Source: Porphyromonadaceae bacterium UBA7555 (lineage in GTDB: Bacteria; Bacteroidota; Bacteroidia; Bacteroidales; Muribaculaceae). From it: DNA of 26,010 nt. Below the pieces are notes generated by a model. That model had not been told where the DNA came from. It saw only the letters and a list, made by a program, of their open reading frames with translations, and did not search any database. A program made the translations under genes and the position numbers. Positions 15,340 through 23,291 of this stretch are shown here, piece after piece. Location of the stretch: positions 7,336-33,345 of the forward strand of contig DLLT01000060.1 of assembly GCA_002478045.1 (NCBI GenBank), written 5' to 3'. The first letter of the stretch is position 1. Each line of letters opens with the position of its first letter.

Positions 15340-16548
15340 TCAGTTTGTAGTATTGAAGGCGTGCTGCGATACATCGGAGTACCACGCCAGAGTATTGTAA
15401 TTTTTTGTCGAAGCGGCGGCGGCATTTTCGAGCGGGTAGGTGGACAATCCGCAATGATATTCGAGGCTGATGCGGTTCCATAACCGTGGGGTGGCGGCGG
15501 CATATATAACGGCACGGTCAAGGGCAGCATCCAGCGCAGTCTTCAGTTGTGTGCCTTGCCCCTCGGGCCGTGTTGCGTCTTCGGAGATGTATTGGCACAA
15601 TCCATCGTAGTAGTGTCTTAGGTCGTAAAACCAGCATCGGCTTTCGACCATAAAAGGCTGTTGTTTGAACCCTTCCGGCAGTTTTCCCTTGCCTGAGGCT
15701 ATGATATTGCGGCAGGCAGTGGCCACGTCGTCCAGCGCCGCTGTGGACACTACGCTGATGGTACAGGTGCGGTCTTTGGGCGAAGTCTTAGCATTGTAGT
15801 AGTCAAAGGTATTGGTGGCGGCGTGCACAAGACCTCCATCGGCATATTCGAAAAGACGGGGAATGTTTTTCTCGTAAGGCATTCCGTCAAGCAGCAGCTC
15901 TGTGGCGCTACCTATAATATAGGGCGTGGTGTTGCGCAGTTCGTATTCCACTTCGACGGAGGCCATAAAGCAGCAGTCAAAGTAGACATACGCCCATGTC
16001 CCGCTTTGTTCGAGCACCCGGCACAGGGTGGTGATATTCATTACGCGTCCGCGGTCTTCGCCCCAAGCCGTAGGCCGGGCTTCATCGTTGGATGTATTGT
16101 CTTCTATGCCGGTTTGCAGCCATCCGTTGCCGTGGCTCCAAAGTACCAGGCCGTAGGAGTGCGCCGGAGCCAGGGTGCGAGCATCCTTGAGTACTCGTAT
16201 CATACGTTCGGAGTGTACCGAGCTGAGCCCGTCCGAGGCGTAGTCGCGTAGGGGCTTGAGTCCTTCGGCGGCTACACGGTACAGCTTGGCATTGCCGTCG
16301 ATGTCGCCGCGGTACACCAGCACTTGTCCGGGTAGGGGGTTGTTGGCAACGGCTTCCTGAATTTCGACAAGGTCTTTTTGGTCGCAGCCGTTCGAACCGA
16401 GACTGTTGCATGCCGCCATATATACGATGATGGTGTGCTCGCTCGGTTGGCCTTCGGGCTCGTCTTTTGACGAGCCGCAGGATACGGCGGTGACGGCTAA
16501 AAATATGACGGCGACGATGTCTGTCAGCCGTTTTAGGATAGATTTCAT
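15340..16548 (-). CDS. Clostripain-like (C11) cysteine peptidase lipoprotein
   Basis: 402 residues. A lipoprotein signal ends at AVSC (Cys at 24), followed by GSSKDEPEG, whose acidic residues fit a surface-export signal. The peptidase domain starts near HTIIVYMAACNSLG (38-51). The catalytic His is H139 in LVLWSHGNGW and the catalytic Cys is C193 in YFDCCFMASVEVEYEL, the C11/clostripain His-Cys dyad. C11 enzymes typically cleave after Arg or Lys and are common in gut Bacteroidales. It lies between an mscS gene (94-bp gap) and a PHP phosphatase (25-bp gap), probably in one transcript. The biological substrate is unknown. Confidence 0.92.
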   Translation of the reverse strand: MKSILKRLTDIVAVIFLAVTAVSCGSSKDEPEGQPSEHTIIVYMAACNSLGSNGCDQKDLVEIQEAVANNPLPGQVLVYRGDIDGNAKLYRVAAEGLKPLRDYASDGLSSVHSERMIRVLKDARTLAPAHSYGLVLWSHGNGWLQTGIEDNTSNDEARPTAWGEDRGRVMNITTLCRVLEQSGTWAYVYFDCCFMASVEVEYELRNTTPYIIGSATELLLDGMPYEKNIPRLFEYADGGLVHAATNTFDYYNAKTSPKDRTCTISVVSTAALDDVATACRNIIASGKGKLPEGFKQQPFMVESRCWFYDLRHYYDGLCQYISEDATRPEGQGTQLKTALDAALDRAVIYAAATPRLWNRISLEYHCGLSTYPLENAAAASTKNYNTLAWYSDVSQHAFNTTN

Positions 16549-16573
16549 ACGGATGGTGATTTGATTTGTCGAG

Positions 16574-17410
16574 CTATTTTGTTCGATGGTATTGCTCTTT
16601 TAGTTTTTGGACGAGTCGTAGCGCGTATGGGCGTCCGGCGTCTATGAGTGCCGGGTCGTGCGCATCGCTGTTGACCACCACGGGCACACCGTCGGCGATG
16701 ATGCGCGGCAACCATCGCTCGTCGGGGAATAGTCGTCCGAGACGAGACAATGCCTTGGTGTTGATTTCGACCGTGATGCCCGAGGCGGCGACTTCGTGCT
16801 GGTATGCGTCCATAGCGTCCAAATACCATCCGTGCTGTACCAGGTCGGGGTCAAATACTACGCTGTTTTGTTCCACCTTGTCCAGGTGTCCGAGTATGTC
16901 CAGCCCTCCCCGAGCCAGCATTTCGGCGCTGTGGTCGTAAAATGTCCGCACTACGTATTCGATGTCGTTGCCGAAGTGCCGATGCATATTGCTCATAAAG
17001 CGCTCGGGACTGCCGTCAATGTCTATATACAGACTGCGGTCGTCCTTGGCCGGGATAAAGTGTACCGAGCCGATGACGTAGTCCAAGCCCAAGTCGCTGA
17101 AATACTGTGAAGAAGGACCCCATTGCGCTCCGAGGTAGTCCACCTCCATTGAACGGTAGAAGTGTACTTGAGGCCAACGCCGTTGTGCGGCTTCCACTTC
17201 GGCAAAATATGTCGGGACATCTTCGGCCTTCATATTGCAGGGCGAGTCGATGGGCACGGGCGAATGGGGGCTGTATCCGTAATGGAGCATCCCGGCCTTG
17301 GCGGCCGCCTCGGCAAAGGTGGCCATATCGGCGTGCCCATCGCAGAATTGGGTGTGCGAGTGAAAGTTATATGCAGTGTCGATGCCTATGAGGGATGCGA
17401 AGTCTTTCAT
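16574..17410 (-). CDS. PHP-domain phosphatase, histidinol-phosphatase (HisK) type
   Basis: 278 residues. The metal-binding PHP motifs appear in order: NFHSHTQFCDGHADM (H17, H19, D24, H26), GYSPHSP (H49), SMEVDY (metal-bridging Glu), GSVHFI, DILGHLDKV and VVVNSDAHDP. This matches monofunctional HisK-type histidinol-phosphatases, which release phosphate from L-histidinol phosphate in histidine synthesis. No other his genes are nearby, so it may act on another small phosphate ester. Gaps of 50 bp (from cstA) and 25 bp (to the C11 peptidase) suggest cotranscription. The cytoplasmic location fits the absence of a signal peptide. Confidence 0.87.
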   Translation of the reverse strand: MKDFASLIGIDTAYNFHSHTQFCDGHADMATFAEAAAKAGMLHYGYSPHSPVPIDSPCNMKAEDVPTYFAEVEAAQRRWPQVHFYRSMEVDYLGAQWGPSSQYFSDLGLDYVIGSVHFIPAKDDRSLYIDIDGSPERFMSNMHRHFGNDIEYVVRTFYDHSAEMLARGGLDILGHLDKVEQNSVVFDPDLVQHGWYLDAMDAYQHEVAASGITVEINTKALSRLGRLFPDERWLPRIIADGVPVVVNSDAHDPALIDAGRPYALRLVQKLKEQYHRTK

Positions 17411-17460
17411 CTATACTTGGTGGCCGTAGGTCTCTTGAGGCCGTAGGCCGTTATTTGTCA

Positions 17461-18894
17461 TCAGTCTTTAATGATTGAATTGTTGCGGCGGAAGCATATC
17501 AGCCAACGGGCAAAAACGAGAGCCAGTATCGCAGCCGTGGCCACGCCAGCGCACGTGGCCACGCCCCAGTCAAGGCCGAAGCCTTCGGGACGGCGTGCAA
17601 ACAGCAGGTATGATATGCTTACGGCGGTCATAAACATGGCCGGCAACAGGGTGATAATGAATGCCTTGCCGTGGCGCACCAGATAGACCGTGCAAGCCCA
17701 TAGCGTAAAGACGGCCAGTGTCTGATTGCTCCACGCAAAGTAGCGCCACAATACGTTGAAGTCTATCATCATCACCACAAAACAAGCGGCAAATATAGGT
17801 GCACTTGCTACCAGTCGATGCCACAGCTTTTTCTGGGTAAAGGAGAACATATCGGCGGCGGTCAGGCGTGCCGAGCGCAACGCAGTATCACCCGTAGTGA
17901 TGGGTGCGGCGATGACTCCCAGTAGCGCAAGTATACCACCGACGGTGCCCAGCCAGGATATGCTGACGTCCTGTACCAATGCCCCGGCACTGTTGTTGTG
18001 CGCTGCCATATATTCGCCCAGCTGCTCGTATCCGCCGGTGAAAGCGATAGCCGCTGCCGCCCAAATAAGTGCTACAAGACCTTCGGCAACCATAGCTCCG
18101 TAGAATATGGGGCGGGCAAGGCGCTCGTTGGACAAACAGCGCGTCATCATCGGCGATTGAGTGGCATGGAAGCCGGAGATGGCGCCGCAGGCTATGGAGA
18201 CAAACATCATCGGGAATACCGGGTTGTCGTTACGCGAAGCAAGGCCGTCGGCAAATCCATCCGGGATGGTTACATCGCCGAAAAACATATATCCCATCAG
18301 GCCGACAGCCATAAACAGCAGCGCCGCACCAAATAGCGGATAAATCTTGCCGATGAGTTTGTCGATAGGCAGCAGCGTGGCCAAAATGTAATATCCGAAT
18401 ATCAGAGCTATCCATATCGTACTGTTCCACCGGGTCATCCCGGAAAGGAGGTCGGCGGGGGTGATTACGAAGACTGCCGCCACCAAAATCAGCAATACTA
18501 CCGAAAATACGCGTATGACTTGCTTTATGGTGTTTCCTAATTGGCTGCCTACGATTTCGGGTAGCGATTTGCCGCCCATGCGTAGCGATATCATTGCCGA
18601 AATAAAGTCGTGGACGCCGCCGGCGAATATCGTTCCGAAGACAATCCATAAGAAGGCGGCCGGGCCGAACATCACGCCCATGATAGCACCGAAAATCGGG
18701 CCGAGACCGGCGATGTTCAGAAATTGAATCAGAAATACCCTCCATGCCGGCATCGGTACATAGTCTACACCATCATTGGACGTATGCGCCGGGGTCAGGC
18801 GCTTGGGGTCTATGCCGAACACTTTTTCGACTAAGGTTCCGTAGACAAAATATCCACCGACAAGCACTGCCAGTGCCACAAGAAAAGCTGTCAT
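17461..18894 (-). CDS. cstA: CstA-family carbon-starvation / pyruvate-peptide transporter
   Basis: 477 residues with about a dozen membrane segments. CstA signatures include GYFVYGTLVEKVFGIDP near the N terminus, NIAGLGPIFGAIMG (about 60-73), GGVHDFISAMISLRMGGKSL (about 92-111), GAISGFHATQSPM and GTVGGILALLGVIAAPITTGDTALRS. The E. coli protein has about 700 residues; this shorter form is the usual Bacteroidetes type. CstA proteins take up pyruvate or small peptides when carbon is scarce. It is the first gene of the minus-strand run. A minus-strand TAATTTTG (19034 to 19027) is a possible -7 box, with no clear -33. No riboswitch or operator is evident. Confidence 0.92.
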   Translation of the reverse strand: MTAFLVALAVLVGGYFVYGTLVEKVFGIDPKRLTPAHTSNDGVDYVPMPAWRVFLIQFLNIAGLGPIFGAIMGVMFGPAAFLWIVFGTIFAGGVHDFISAMISLRMGGKSLPEIVGSQLGNTIKQVIRVFSVVLLILVAAVFVITPADLLSGMTRWNSTIWIALIFGYYILATLLPIDKLIGKIYPLFGAALLFMAVGLMGYMFFGDVTIPDGFADGLASRNDNPVFPMMFVSIACGAISGFHATQSPMMTRCLSNERLARPIFYGAMVAEGLVALIWAAAAIAFTGGYEQLGEYMAAHNNSAGALVQDVSISWLGTVGGILALLGVIAAPITTGDTALRSARLTAADMFSFTQKKLWHRLVASAPIFAACFVVMMIDFNVLWRYFAWSNQTLAVFTLWACTVYLVRHGKAFIITLLPAMFMTAVSISYLLFARRPEGFGLDWGVATCAGVATAAILALVFARWLICFRRNNSIIKD

Positions 18895-19302
18895 AATGGT
18901 AATGTTTTCATTGATAGTGTGATATATGATGCGTTGACGCGTGTACTTATGCCCGGGCGTACCCGAAAATGTAGAGCCGAGCTTGCCGTCCAGCCGGGTG
19001 CGGCGGGTGCGGCCGTTGTTTCCCTACAAAATTACAAAAAATTCCGGCATCGCGGCATACTGCATTTTCAAAAAATACAAAAGAGTTGGGCGCGCGTGGG
19101 CGCGCGCGAGGGAGAAGTCGTAATGTACGGTCCGAAAAAGGGAGGCGAAGAGTGGTGCGTGTCTGCGATAGAAGCCTTTTTAATTTTTTTTGGCCACAAA
19201 AAGCATCCGGAGTTATTGTCCGTCGCAAAAAAAAGAGTACATTTGCAAACTCAAATCAGACGAAACGTAATTATTCACAACAAAACACAACTTCAAACCA
19301 CT
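18895..19302. other. Divergent intergenic region, cstA / ferredoxin
   Basis: 408 bp. It holds a possible minus-strand -7 box (CAAAATTA at 19027-19034), an alternating CG tract with hairpin potential (19091-19108), a T-rich run near 19177-19191 and the ferredoxin promoter (19216-19245). I see no supportable gene; an in-frame extension of the ferredoxin to 18919 has no protein-like features. Confidence 0.6.
19216..19245 (+). promoter_or_regulatory. Predicted ferredoxin promoter
   Basis: TACATTTG (19238-19245) matches TAnnTTTG, with TTG at 19216-19218 upstream (19-nt spacer). It gives a leader of about 50 nt before ATG 19303. Confidence 0.6.
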
Positions 19303-19473
19303 ATGGCTTACGTAATTACAGACATCTGCGTGGCTTGCGGCACCTGCCAGCCCGTATGCCCCGTTGAAGCTATCAGCGAAGGCGACATCTATCACATCGA
19401 TCCCGACAAGTGCATCGAATGCGGCAGCTGTGCCGAGGTATGCCCCACCGGAGCTATCAATCCCCCGGCATAA
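19303..19473 (+). CDS. 2x[4Fe-4S] ferredoxin
   Basis: 56 residues, a small bacterial ferredoxin that carries electrons in the cytoplasm, for example for pyruvate:ferredoxin oxidoreductase. Two classic clusters are visible: C9, C12, C15, C19 (CVACGTCQPVCP) and C37, C40, C43, C47 (CIECGSCAEVCP). ATG 19303 gives the standard MAYVIT start; the longer open frame reaching upstream crosses the predicted promoter and is not credible. It is monocistronic, between its own promoter and a strong terminator. Confidence 0.96.
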   Translation: MAYVITDICVACGTCQPVCPVEAISEGDIYHIDPDKCIECGSCAEVCPTGAINPPA

Positions 19474-19490
19474 GTATAGCTTGCGCCATA

Positions 19491-19536
19491 AAAAAACGGT
19501 GCGCGTCTTCGCAATTGAAGTCGCGCACCGTTTTTA
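19491..19536. terminator. Bidirectional terminator between ferredoxin and fabD
   Basis: CGGTGCGCG (19497-19505) pairs with CGCGCACCG (19522-19530), flanked by A6 on the left and T5 on the right. An inner CTTC/GAAG pair extends the stem. The flanking A and T runs make it work in both directions, for the convergent ferredoxin and fabD genes. Confidence 0.93.
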
Positions 19537-19595
19537 TTTGTGCGTTTTTGTGTGGGCCGATATGGCTTATGATACCTTATGCGGCCGTGTCCGGA

Positions 19596-20474
19596 TTACT
19601 GCATGCCGCTGACGGCTACGCTGCGATCTATTTTGGATACGAGGCCTTGCAGTACCTTGCCCGGGCCGAGTTCTACGAATTCGGTAGCGCCGTCGGCAAT
19701 CATATTGCGCACGCTCTGAGTCCAGCGTACCGGGGCGGTGAGCTGTGCCACGAGATTGGCTTTGATTTCGGCCGGATCGGTGTGGGGCTTGGCATCTACA
19801 TTCTGATATACGGGACAGCATGGAACGCTGAAAGTGGTGGCGTCAATGGCAGCGGCGAGTTTGGCACGTGCCGGCTCCATGCAGGGTGAGTGGAAGCCGC
19901 CGCCGACTTTCAGTTTGAGCGCACGTTTGGCGCCGGCTTCGAGAGCCTTGGCGCAAGCAGCATCGATGGCTTCGTTTTCGCCCGAGATTACGATTTGTCC
20001 GGGGCAGTTGTAGTTGGCGCAAACTACCACGCCGTCAACCTCTTTGCAGATGTTTTCGACAACCTCGTCAGGCAGAGCGAGGATGGCGGCCATAGTCGAG
20101 GGGTTGAGTTCGCATGCTTCTTGCATTGCGTGTGCACGGGCGGCAACGAGGCGCAGGCCGTCTTCGAAGCGCATAGCTCCGGCGGCTACGAGTGCCGAAA
20201 ATTCGCCCAGCGAGTGGCCGGCAACCATGTCCGGACGGAAGTCTTCGCCCAAAGCGAGGGCAAGGCTTACGCTGTGGATAAAGATGGCGGGTTGGGTGAC
20301 TGCGGTCTGACGAAGGTCTTCGTCGGTGCCGCTAAACATCAAATCGGTGATGCGAAATCCCAAGATTTCGTTGGCGCGTTCCATCGTTTCGCGCACCTGC
20401 GCATTGTTGTCGTACAAGTCCTTGCCCATACCGACAAATTGCGCCCCCTGTCCGGGGAATACGTATGCTTTCAT
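19596..20474 (-). CDS. fabD: Malonyl-CoA:ACP transacylase
   Basis: 292 residues, the usual FabD length. It moves malonyl groups from CoA to acyl carrier protein for fatty acid synthesis in the cytoplasm. It shows the N-terminal FPGQGAQFVGMG, the nucleophile motif GHSLGE with S88, the malonate-binding Arg R113 (VAARA), the catalytic His H195 in GGGFHSPCM, and the C-terminal ELGPGKVLQGL. It is not in a fab cluster here: it is divergent from tatA through a palindromic promoter region and convergent with ferredoxin. Confidence 0.97.
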   Translation of the reverse strand: MKAYVFPGQGAQFVGMGKDLYDNNAQVRETMERANEILGFRITDLMFSGTDEDLRQTAVTQPAIFIHSVSLALALGEDFRPDMVAGHSLGEFSALVAAGAMRFEDGLRLVAARAHAMQEACELNPSTMAAILALPDEVVENICKEVDGVVVCANYNCPGQIVISGENEAIDAACAKALEAGAKRALKLKVGGGFHSPCMEPARAKLAAAIDATTFSVPCCPVYQNVDAKPHTDPAEIKANLVAQLTAPVRWTQSVRNMIADGATEFVELGPGKVLQGLVSKIDRSVAVSGMQ

Positions 20475-20533
20475 ACTGAGGTTATTGGTTTGGAAATTAC
20501 TTTTTTACCTTGGTTTTGCTATTTTTGGAAGTG

Positions 20534-20571
20534 CAAAGTTAGTCATTTTTCGGAAAATATGACTAACTTTG
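20534..20571. promoter_or_regulatory. Palindromic divergent promoter region of fabD and tatA
   Basis: CAAAGTTAGTCAT (20534-20546) and ATGACTAACTTTG (20559-20571) are perfect 13-bp inverted repeats. Each outer arm is a full -7 box: minus-strand TAACTTTG (20541 to 20534) facing fabD and plus-strand TAACTTTG (20564-20571) facing tatA. TTAG at 20539-20542 would be a near-consensus -33 for tatA with a 21-nt spacer, and the mirror holds for fabD. Predicted leaders are about 55-60 nt on both sides. Confidence 0.65.
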
Positions 20572-20635
20572 GGGTCGCAACGTGACGCGTCCTTTTTGCC
20601 GTGCCATGTTTCTTAACGTATAAAACTCGGAAAAT

Positions 20636-20944
20636 ATGCTTACTACGATACCTCTTTTCTTCGGCATGCGCGGTGCCCAATTGATATTTATAATTGTTGT
20701 TATACTGCTGATTTTCGGCGCATCCCGTCTGCCCAAGATTATGCGTAATATGGGACGTGGCGTCCACCAGTTCAAGCAGGGTCTTGAAGACGCTAAAGAA
20801 GAGATGAACAAGCCGATACGCCGTGCAGGCGACAGCGATGACCGTGACAGCCGCAACGACGATCGTGACCGCCGCGATGACGACCGCTACCGTCGCGAGG
20901 ATGATCGTGCCGGATATCGCGACCGTTACACGGATAAAGACTGA
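20636..20944 (+). CDS. tatA: Sec-independent translocase subunit TatA
   Basis: 102 residues. A single N-terminal membrane helix (about 14-29, QLIFIIVVILLIFGASRLP) has a polar Gln near its start, as in TatA proteins. It is followed by the FG hinge and the amphipathic helix KIMRNMGRGVHQFKQGLEDAKEEM (34-57). The tail (62-102) is an unusual low-complexity run rich in Asp and Arg. TatA oligomers form the passage for folded proteins together with TatC, encoded 18 bp downstream. It could also serve the TatB role, as in minimal TatAC systems; no separate tatB is seen here. Confidence 0.92.
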   Translation: MLTTIPLFFGMRGAQLIFIIVVILLIFGASRLPKIMRNMGRGVHQFKQGLEDAKEEMNKPIRRAGDSDDRDSRNDDRDRRDDDRYRREDDRAGYRDRYTDKD

Positions 20945-20962
20945 TAAAAAACGCTGTCCATC

Positions 20963-21886
20963 GTGTCCGGACGCGAAGGTGTCGATATAAAGAGTGAAGA
21001 ACGCAACGGAGAGATGTCTTTTTGGAGTCATCTGGCCGAGTTGCGCGGTGTGCTTGTACGCATATTCGCCGTCCTGCTGGTGCTGGTGATTGTGCTTTTT
21101 TGCTGCATGCGGTGGATCTTCGAACACATTATCACCGCTCCGTGCTCGCAGGACTTCGTGACGTACCGGCTATTCGGATTTGTCAGCGGCGACGGCGACT
21201 GGTTGCCCGACCTCGGCAGCACCGGATTTCACGTCGACTTAATCAGCATCAATCTCTCCGGTCAGTTTATGACGCAGATGAGCGCCTCACTGTGGCTGGC
21301 GTTTATAATTGCCTTTCCGATAGTGATATACCTTCTATGGACATTTGTACGCCCCGGATTGTATGAGCGCGAGCGCCGTGGTGCTCGTCGTGCTTTCCTA
21401 TGGGGTAATACCATGTTTTATGCCGGGTGTGCGGTAGGATATTTTATCGTATTTCCGCTGGCTCTCCGCTTCCTGTCTCAGTATAGCCTGTCGGACCGTA
21501 TCGCCAATACCATTACGATTGATTCCTATATGGATACCTTCTACCTGCTCACTTTGGCCATGGGCGTGCTTTTCGAATTGCCGCTTCTGGCATGGATGTT
21601 GGGCCGTATGGGTATTCTCAAGCGTGGATTTTTCAACCGTTCGCGGCGTTATGCCATCGTGGCCATCCTTATACTCAGTGCCATCATTACGCCTACCAGC
21701 GACCTGTTTACGCTGATGATAGTTTTCTTGCCCGTATATAGCCTTTGGGAGGCAAGTGCGTTGCTTGTGCCCAAGGGAGACGACGACAAGCGGTCGCGTG
21801 ACGATGTGCCGACCAAGAATGACGAAGTGCCTGCAAATCGAGATAATAAAGCGACTTTTCGAGAAGACGAGCCTTCCGACCGATAG
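20963..21886 (+). CDS. tatC: Sec-independent translocase subunit TatC
   Basis: 307 residues from GTG 20963; ATG 21014 would give 290 residues beginning MSFWSHLAELR, which is the family's usual beginning, and has GGAGAG just before it, so the start is uncertain. Six membrane segments are visible. Conserved features include SFWSHLAELR, FVRPGLYERERR, YFIVFPLALRFL, the Glu of LFELPLLAWMLGRMGI, and RYAIVAILILSAIITPTSD. TatC recognises twin-arginine signal peptides and nucleates the translocase. The C-terminal 45 residues are charged and low in complexity, similar in character to the TatA tail. It is cotranscribed with tatA. Confidence 0.95.
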   Translation: MSGREGVDIKSEERNGEMSFWSHLAELRGVLVRIFAVLLVLVIVLFCCMRWIFEHIITAPCSQDFVTYRLFGFVSGDGDWLPDLGSTGFHVDLISINLSGQFMTQMSASLWLAFIIAFPIVIYLLWTFVRPGLYERERRGARRAFLWGNTMFYAGCAVGYFIVFPLALRFLSQYSLSDRIANTITIDSYMDTFYLLTLAMGVLFELPLLAWMLGRMGILKRGFFNRSRRYAIVAILILSAIITPTSDLFTLMIVFLPVYSLWEASALLVPKGDDDKRSRDDVPTKNDEVPANRDNKATFREDEPSDR

Positions 21887-21979
21887 ATGGTGAAAAAAAA
21901 TGCCGGGTGCCGCTAATATCGTTGAGTAGGTGGCTTTTAGTAGGGCAATGCTTAAAAATCAAAAAAAATATAATCACTT

Positions 21980-22011
21980 GTTGTGTGTTTCAAAAAAAAA
22001 TATTAATTTTG
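21980..22011 (+). promoter_or_regulatory. Predicted promoter of the TolB-like / amidase operon
   Basis: GTTG (21980-21983) and TAATTTTG (22004-22011) with a 20-nt spacer. The -7 is a full consensus match. Start of transcription near 22018. Confidence 0.6.
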
Positions 22012-22016
22012 CGGAT

Positions 22017-22047
22017 GTATATGTGTGCCGATGCATTGCATATATAC
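22017..22047 (+). promoter_or_regulatory. Hairpin at the start of the TolB-like leader
   Basis: GTATATGTGT (22017-22026) pairs with GCATATATAC (22038-22047) with two G-U pairs. It lies at the predicted 5' end of the transcript. Confidence 0.4.
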
Positions 22048-22170
22048 GAATACTTGTTTATCTGCAAGTCTCCGTGCGACTGAACCTACGATGAACCTGA
22101 CCTTGTATACCCAAATCTAAGTCATGTACATCATCCTCTACCACGTTTGCTGCCGGTAATGGCGGCGAAG

Positions 22171-22244
22171 ACATCCGTTTGTGTGGAAATGACCGTACGA
22201 TGCCCGAAGGCTTTCGCGCGGATGGCCATAAGACAAACCGATGT
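22171..22244 (+). promoter_or_regulatory. Long-range stem in the TolB-like leader
   Basis: ACATCCGTTTGT (22171-22182) is complementary to ACAAACCGATGT (22233-22244) except for one C-C mismatch. It encloses 50 nt with a smaller CGAA/TTCG hairpin (22205-22216). It lies 64 nt before the start codon. Confidence 0.4.
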
Positions 22245-22307
22245 CAATATGATATTTTATAAACTATATTATTACCTAATAACCTAATCACCCCAAACTT
22301 AACCAGT

Positions 22308-23282
22308 ATGAAAACCAAGCTTATCTTGGCGGCTATGCTTCTGGGTTCGGCTACAATGTATGCAGCCGGCCTTAAGACTGGCCAAATCAGCAACGTCACC
22401 CGCGTGACTGCTGACCGCTCCATGCGCTACGAAAGTCCCGTATGGTCCCCCGACGGCGCCATGATAGCCTTCACCGGTGAAGGCTATGACGGTCTATACG
22501 TCATGCAGGCTAACGGCAAAAACGTTAAAAAAGTTTCGGCAGACAACGGCGTAGGCTACGGCTTCCGTTGGAGCGCCGACAGCCGCGAGCTCCTTGTTCG
22601 CGACACTCGTTGGCTCACCGAAGCCGACGGCTCCAGCAAGCGTGTACACGCTGCTTGGGCTATCGAAGTATCCAATGGCGTCAAAGTGCGCATGTCTAAA
22701 GACCTCGAACAGATGTCGCCCGCCATGTGGTCGTACACACCCTCGGGCAAAAAGAGTGTCATCTGCGAAGCCAAGGCCGTTGCAAACCGCCTTCCCGCTG
22801 TACCGGCACAGGCTATGACTATGGCCAAGCAAATTCAGACGCTTGACCCCATGCCGGAAGTATCCTTCGTGGAAGACTTCGACAATCTCTATGTCCTGAC
22901 TGCCGATGGCAACAAGCGCCTGCTCAACCGCGGCGCCTCTTTCAACGCCCAGCTCTCGCCCGACGGCAAGAAGGTCGTGTTCAACGAAATGGACAACATC
23001 GTAGTCATCAATCTTGACGGCACCGGCAAACGTGTCCTCGGCGTCGGTTTCCGCCCCCAATGGGTCGGCAACAGCCAAATCGTATACGAGCGTACCACCG
23101 ACAACGGTCACAGCTACCTTACCGGCGAGCTCTATATGCTCAATATCAACGGCGGTGCCGAAAAGGCTCTCACCTCCTCGCGCGACCGCATCGAGATGTA
23201 TCCTTCCATTTCTCCGGACGGAAACAAAATTGCATTTATTTCTAACACCGACGGTCAGATCTACGTCGCTGACCTCAAATAA
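22308..23282 (+). CDS. Exported TolB-like (PD40) beta-propeller protein
   Basis: 324 residues with a signal peptide (about 1-20, SATMYAAG). Repeated PD40/WD40-like blades follow: YESPVWSPDGAMIAFTGEG (about 41-59), GYGFRWSADSRELLV, NAQLSPDGKKVVFNEMDN, FRPQWVGNSQIVYERT and YPSISPDGNKIAFISN. The pattern resembles the C-terminal propeller of TolB, but the N-terminal TolB domain is missing, so it is not TolB itself and probably is a periplasmic binding or scaffold protein. It is preceded by a long structured leader and followed after only 9 bp by a cell-wall amidase, so the two are probably expressed and perhaps act together. Codon use looks strongly biased, as in abundant proteins. Confidence 0.85.
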   Translation: MKTKLILAAMLLGSATMYAAGLKTGQISNVTRVTADRSMRYESPVWSPDGAMIAFTGEGYDGLYVMQANGKNVKKVSADNGVGYGFRWSADSRELLVRDTRWLTEADGSSKRVHAAWAIEVSNGVKVRMSKDLEQMSPAMWSYTPSGKKSVICEAKAVANRLPAVPAQAMTMAKQIQTLDPMPEVSFVEDFDNLYVLTADGNKRLLNRGASFNAQLSPDGKKVVFNEMDNIVVINLDGTGKRVLGVGFRPQWVGNSQIVYERTTDNGHSYLTGELYMLNINGGAEKALTSSRDRIEMYPSISPDGNKIAFISNTDGQIYVADLK

Positions 23283-23291
23283 TATACTGCC

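Larger units (their letters stand above)
21887..22307 (+). other. Long intergenic region with promoter and structured leader
   Basis: 421 bp without a supportable gene. A promoter (21980-22011) is followed by about 290 nt of apparent leader with three pairing elements: hairpin 22017-22047, hairpin 22149-22166 (GCTGCC/GGCGGC) and a long-range stem 22171-22182 with 22233-22244. No known riboswitch or RNA gene was recognised. No terminator is obvious after tatC. Confidence 0.5.

Noticed and set aside
18919..19302. N-terminal extension of the ferredoxin to 184 residues.
   Set aside because: The extension crosses the predicted promoter and low-complexity DNA; standard ferredoxins start at the ATG at 19303.
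22015..22083. 22-codon upstream open frame starting at ATG 22015.
   Set aside because: The ATG overlaps the expected transcription start, and nothing else supports translation.
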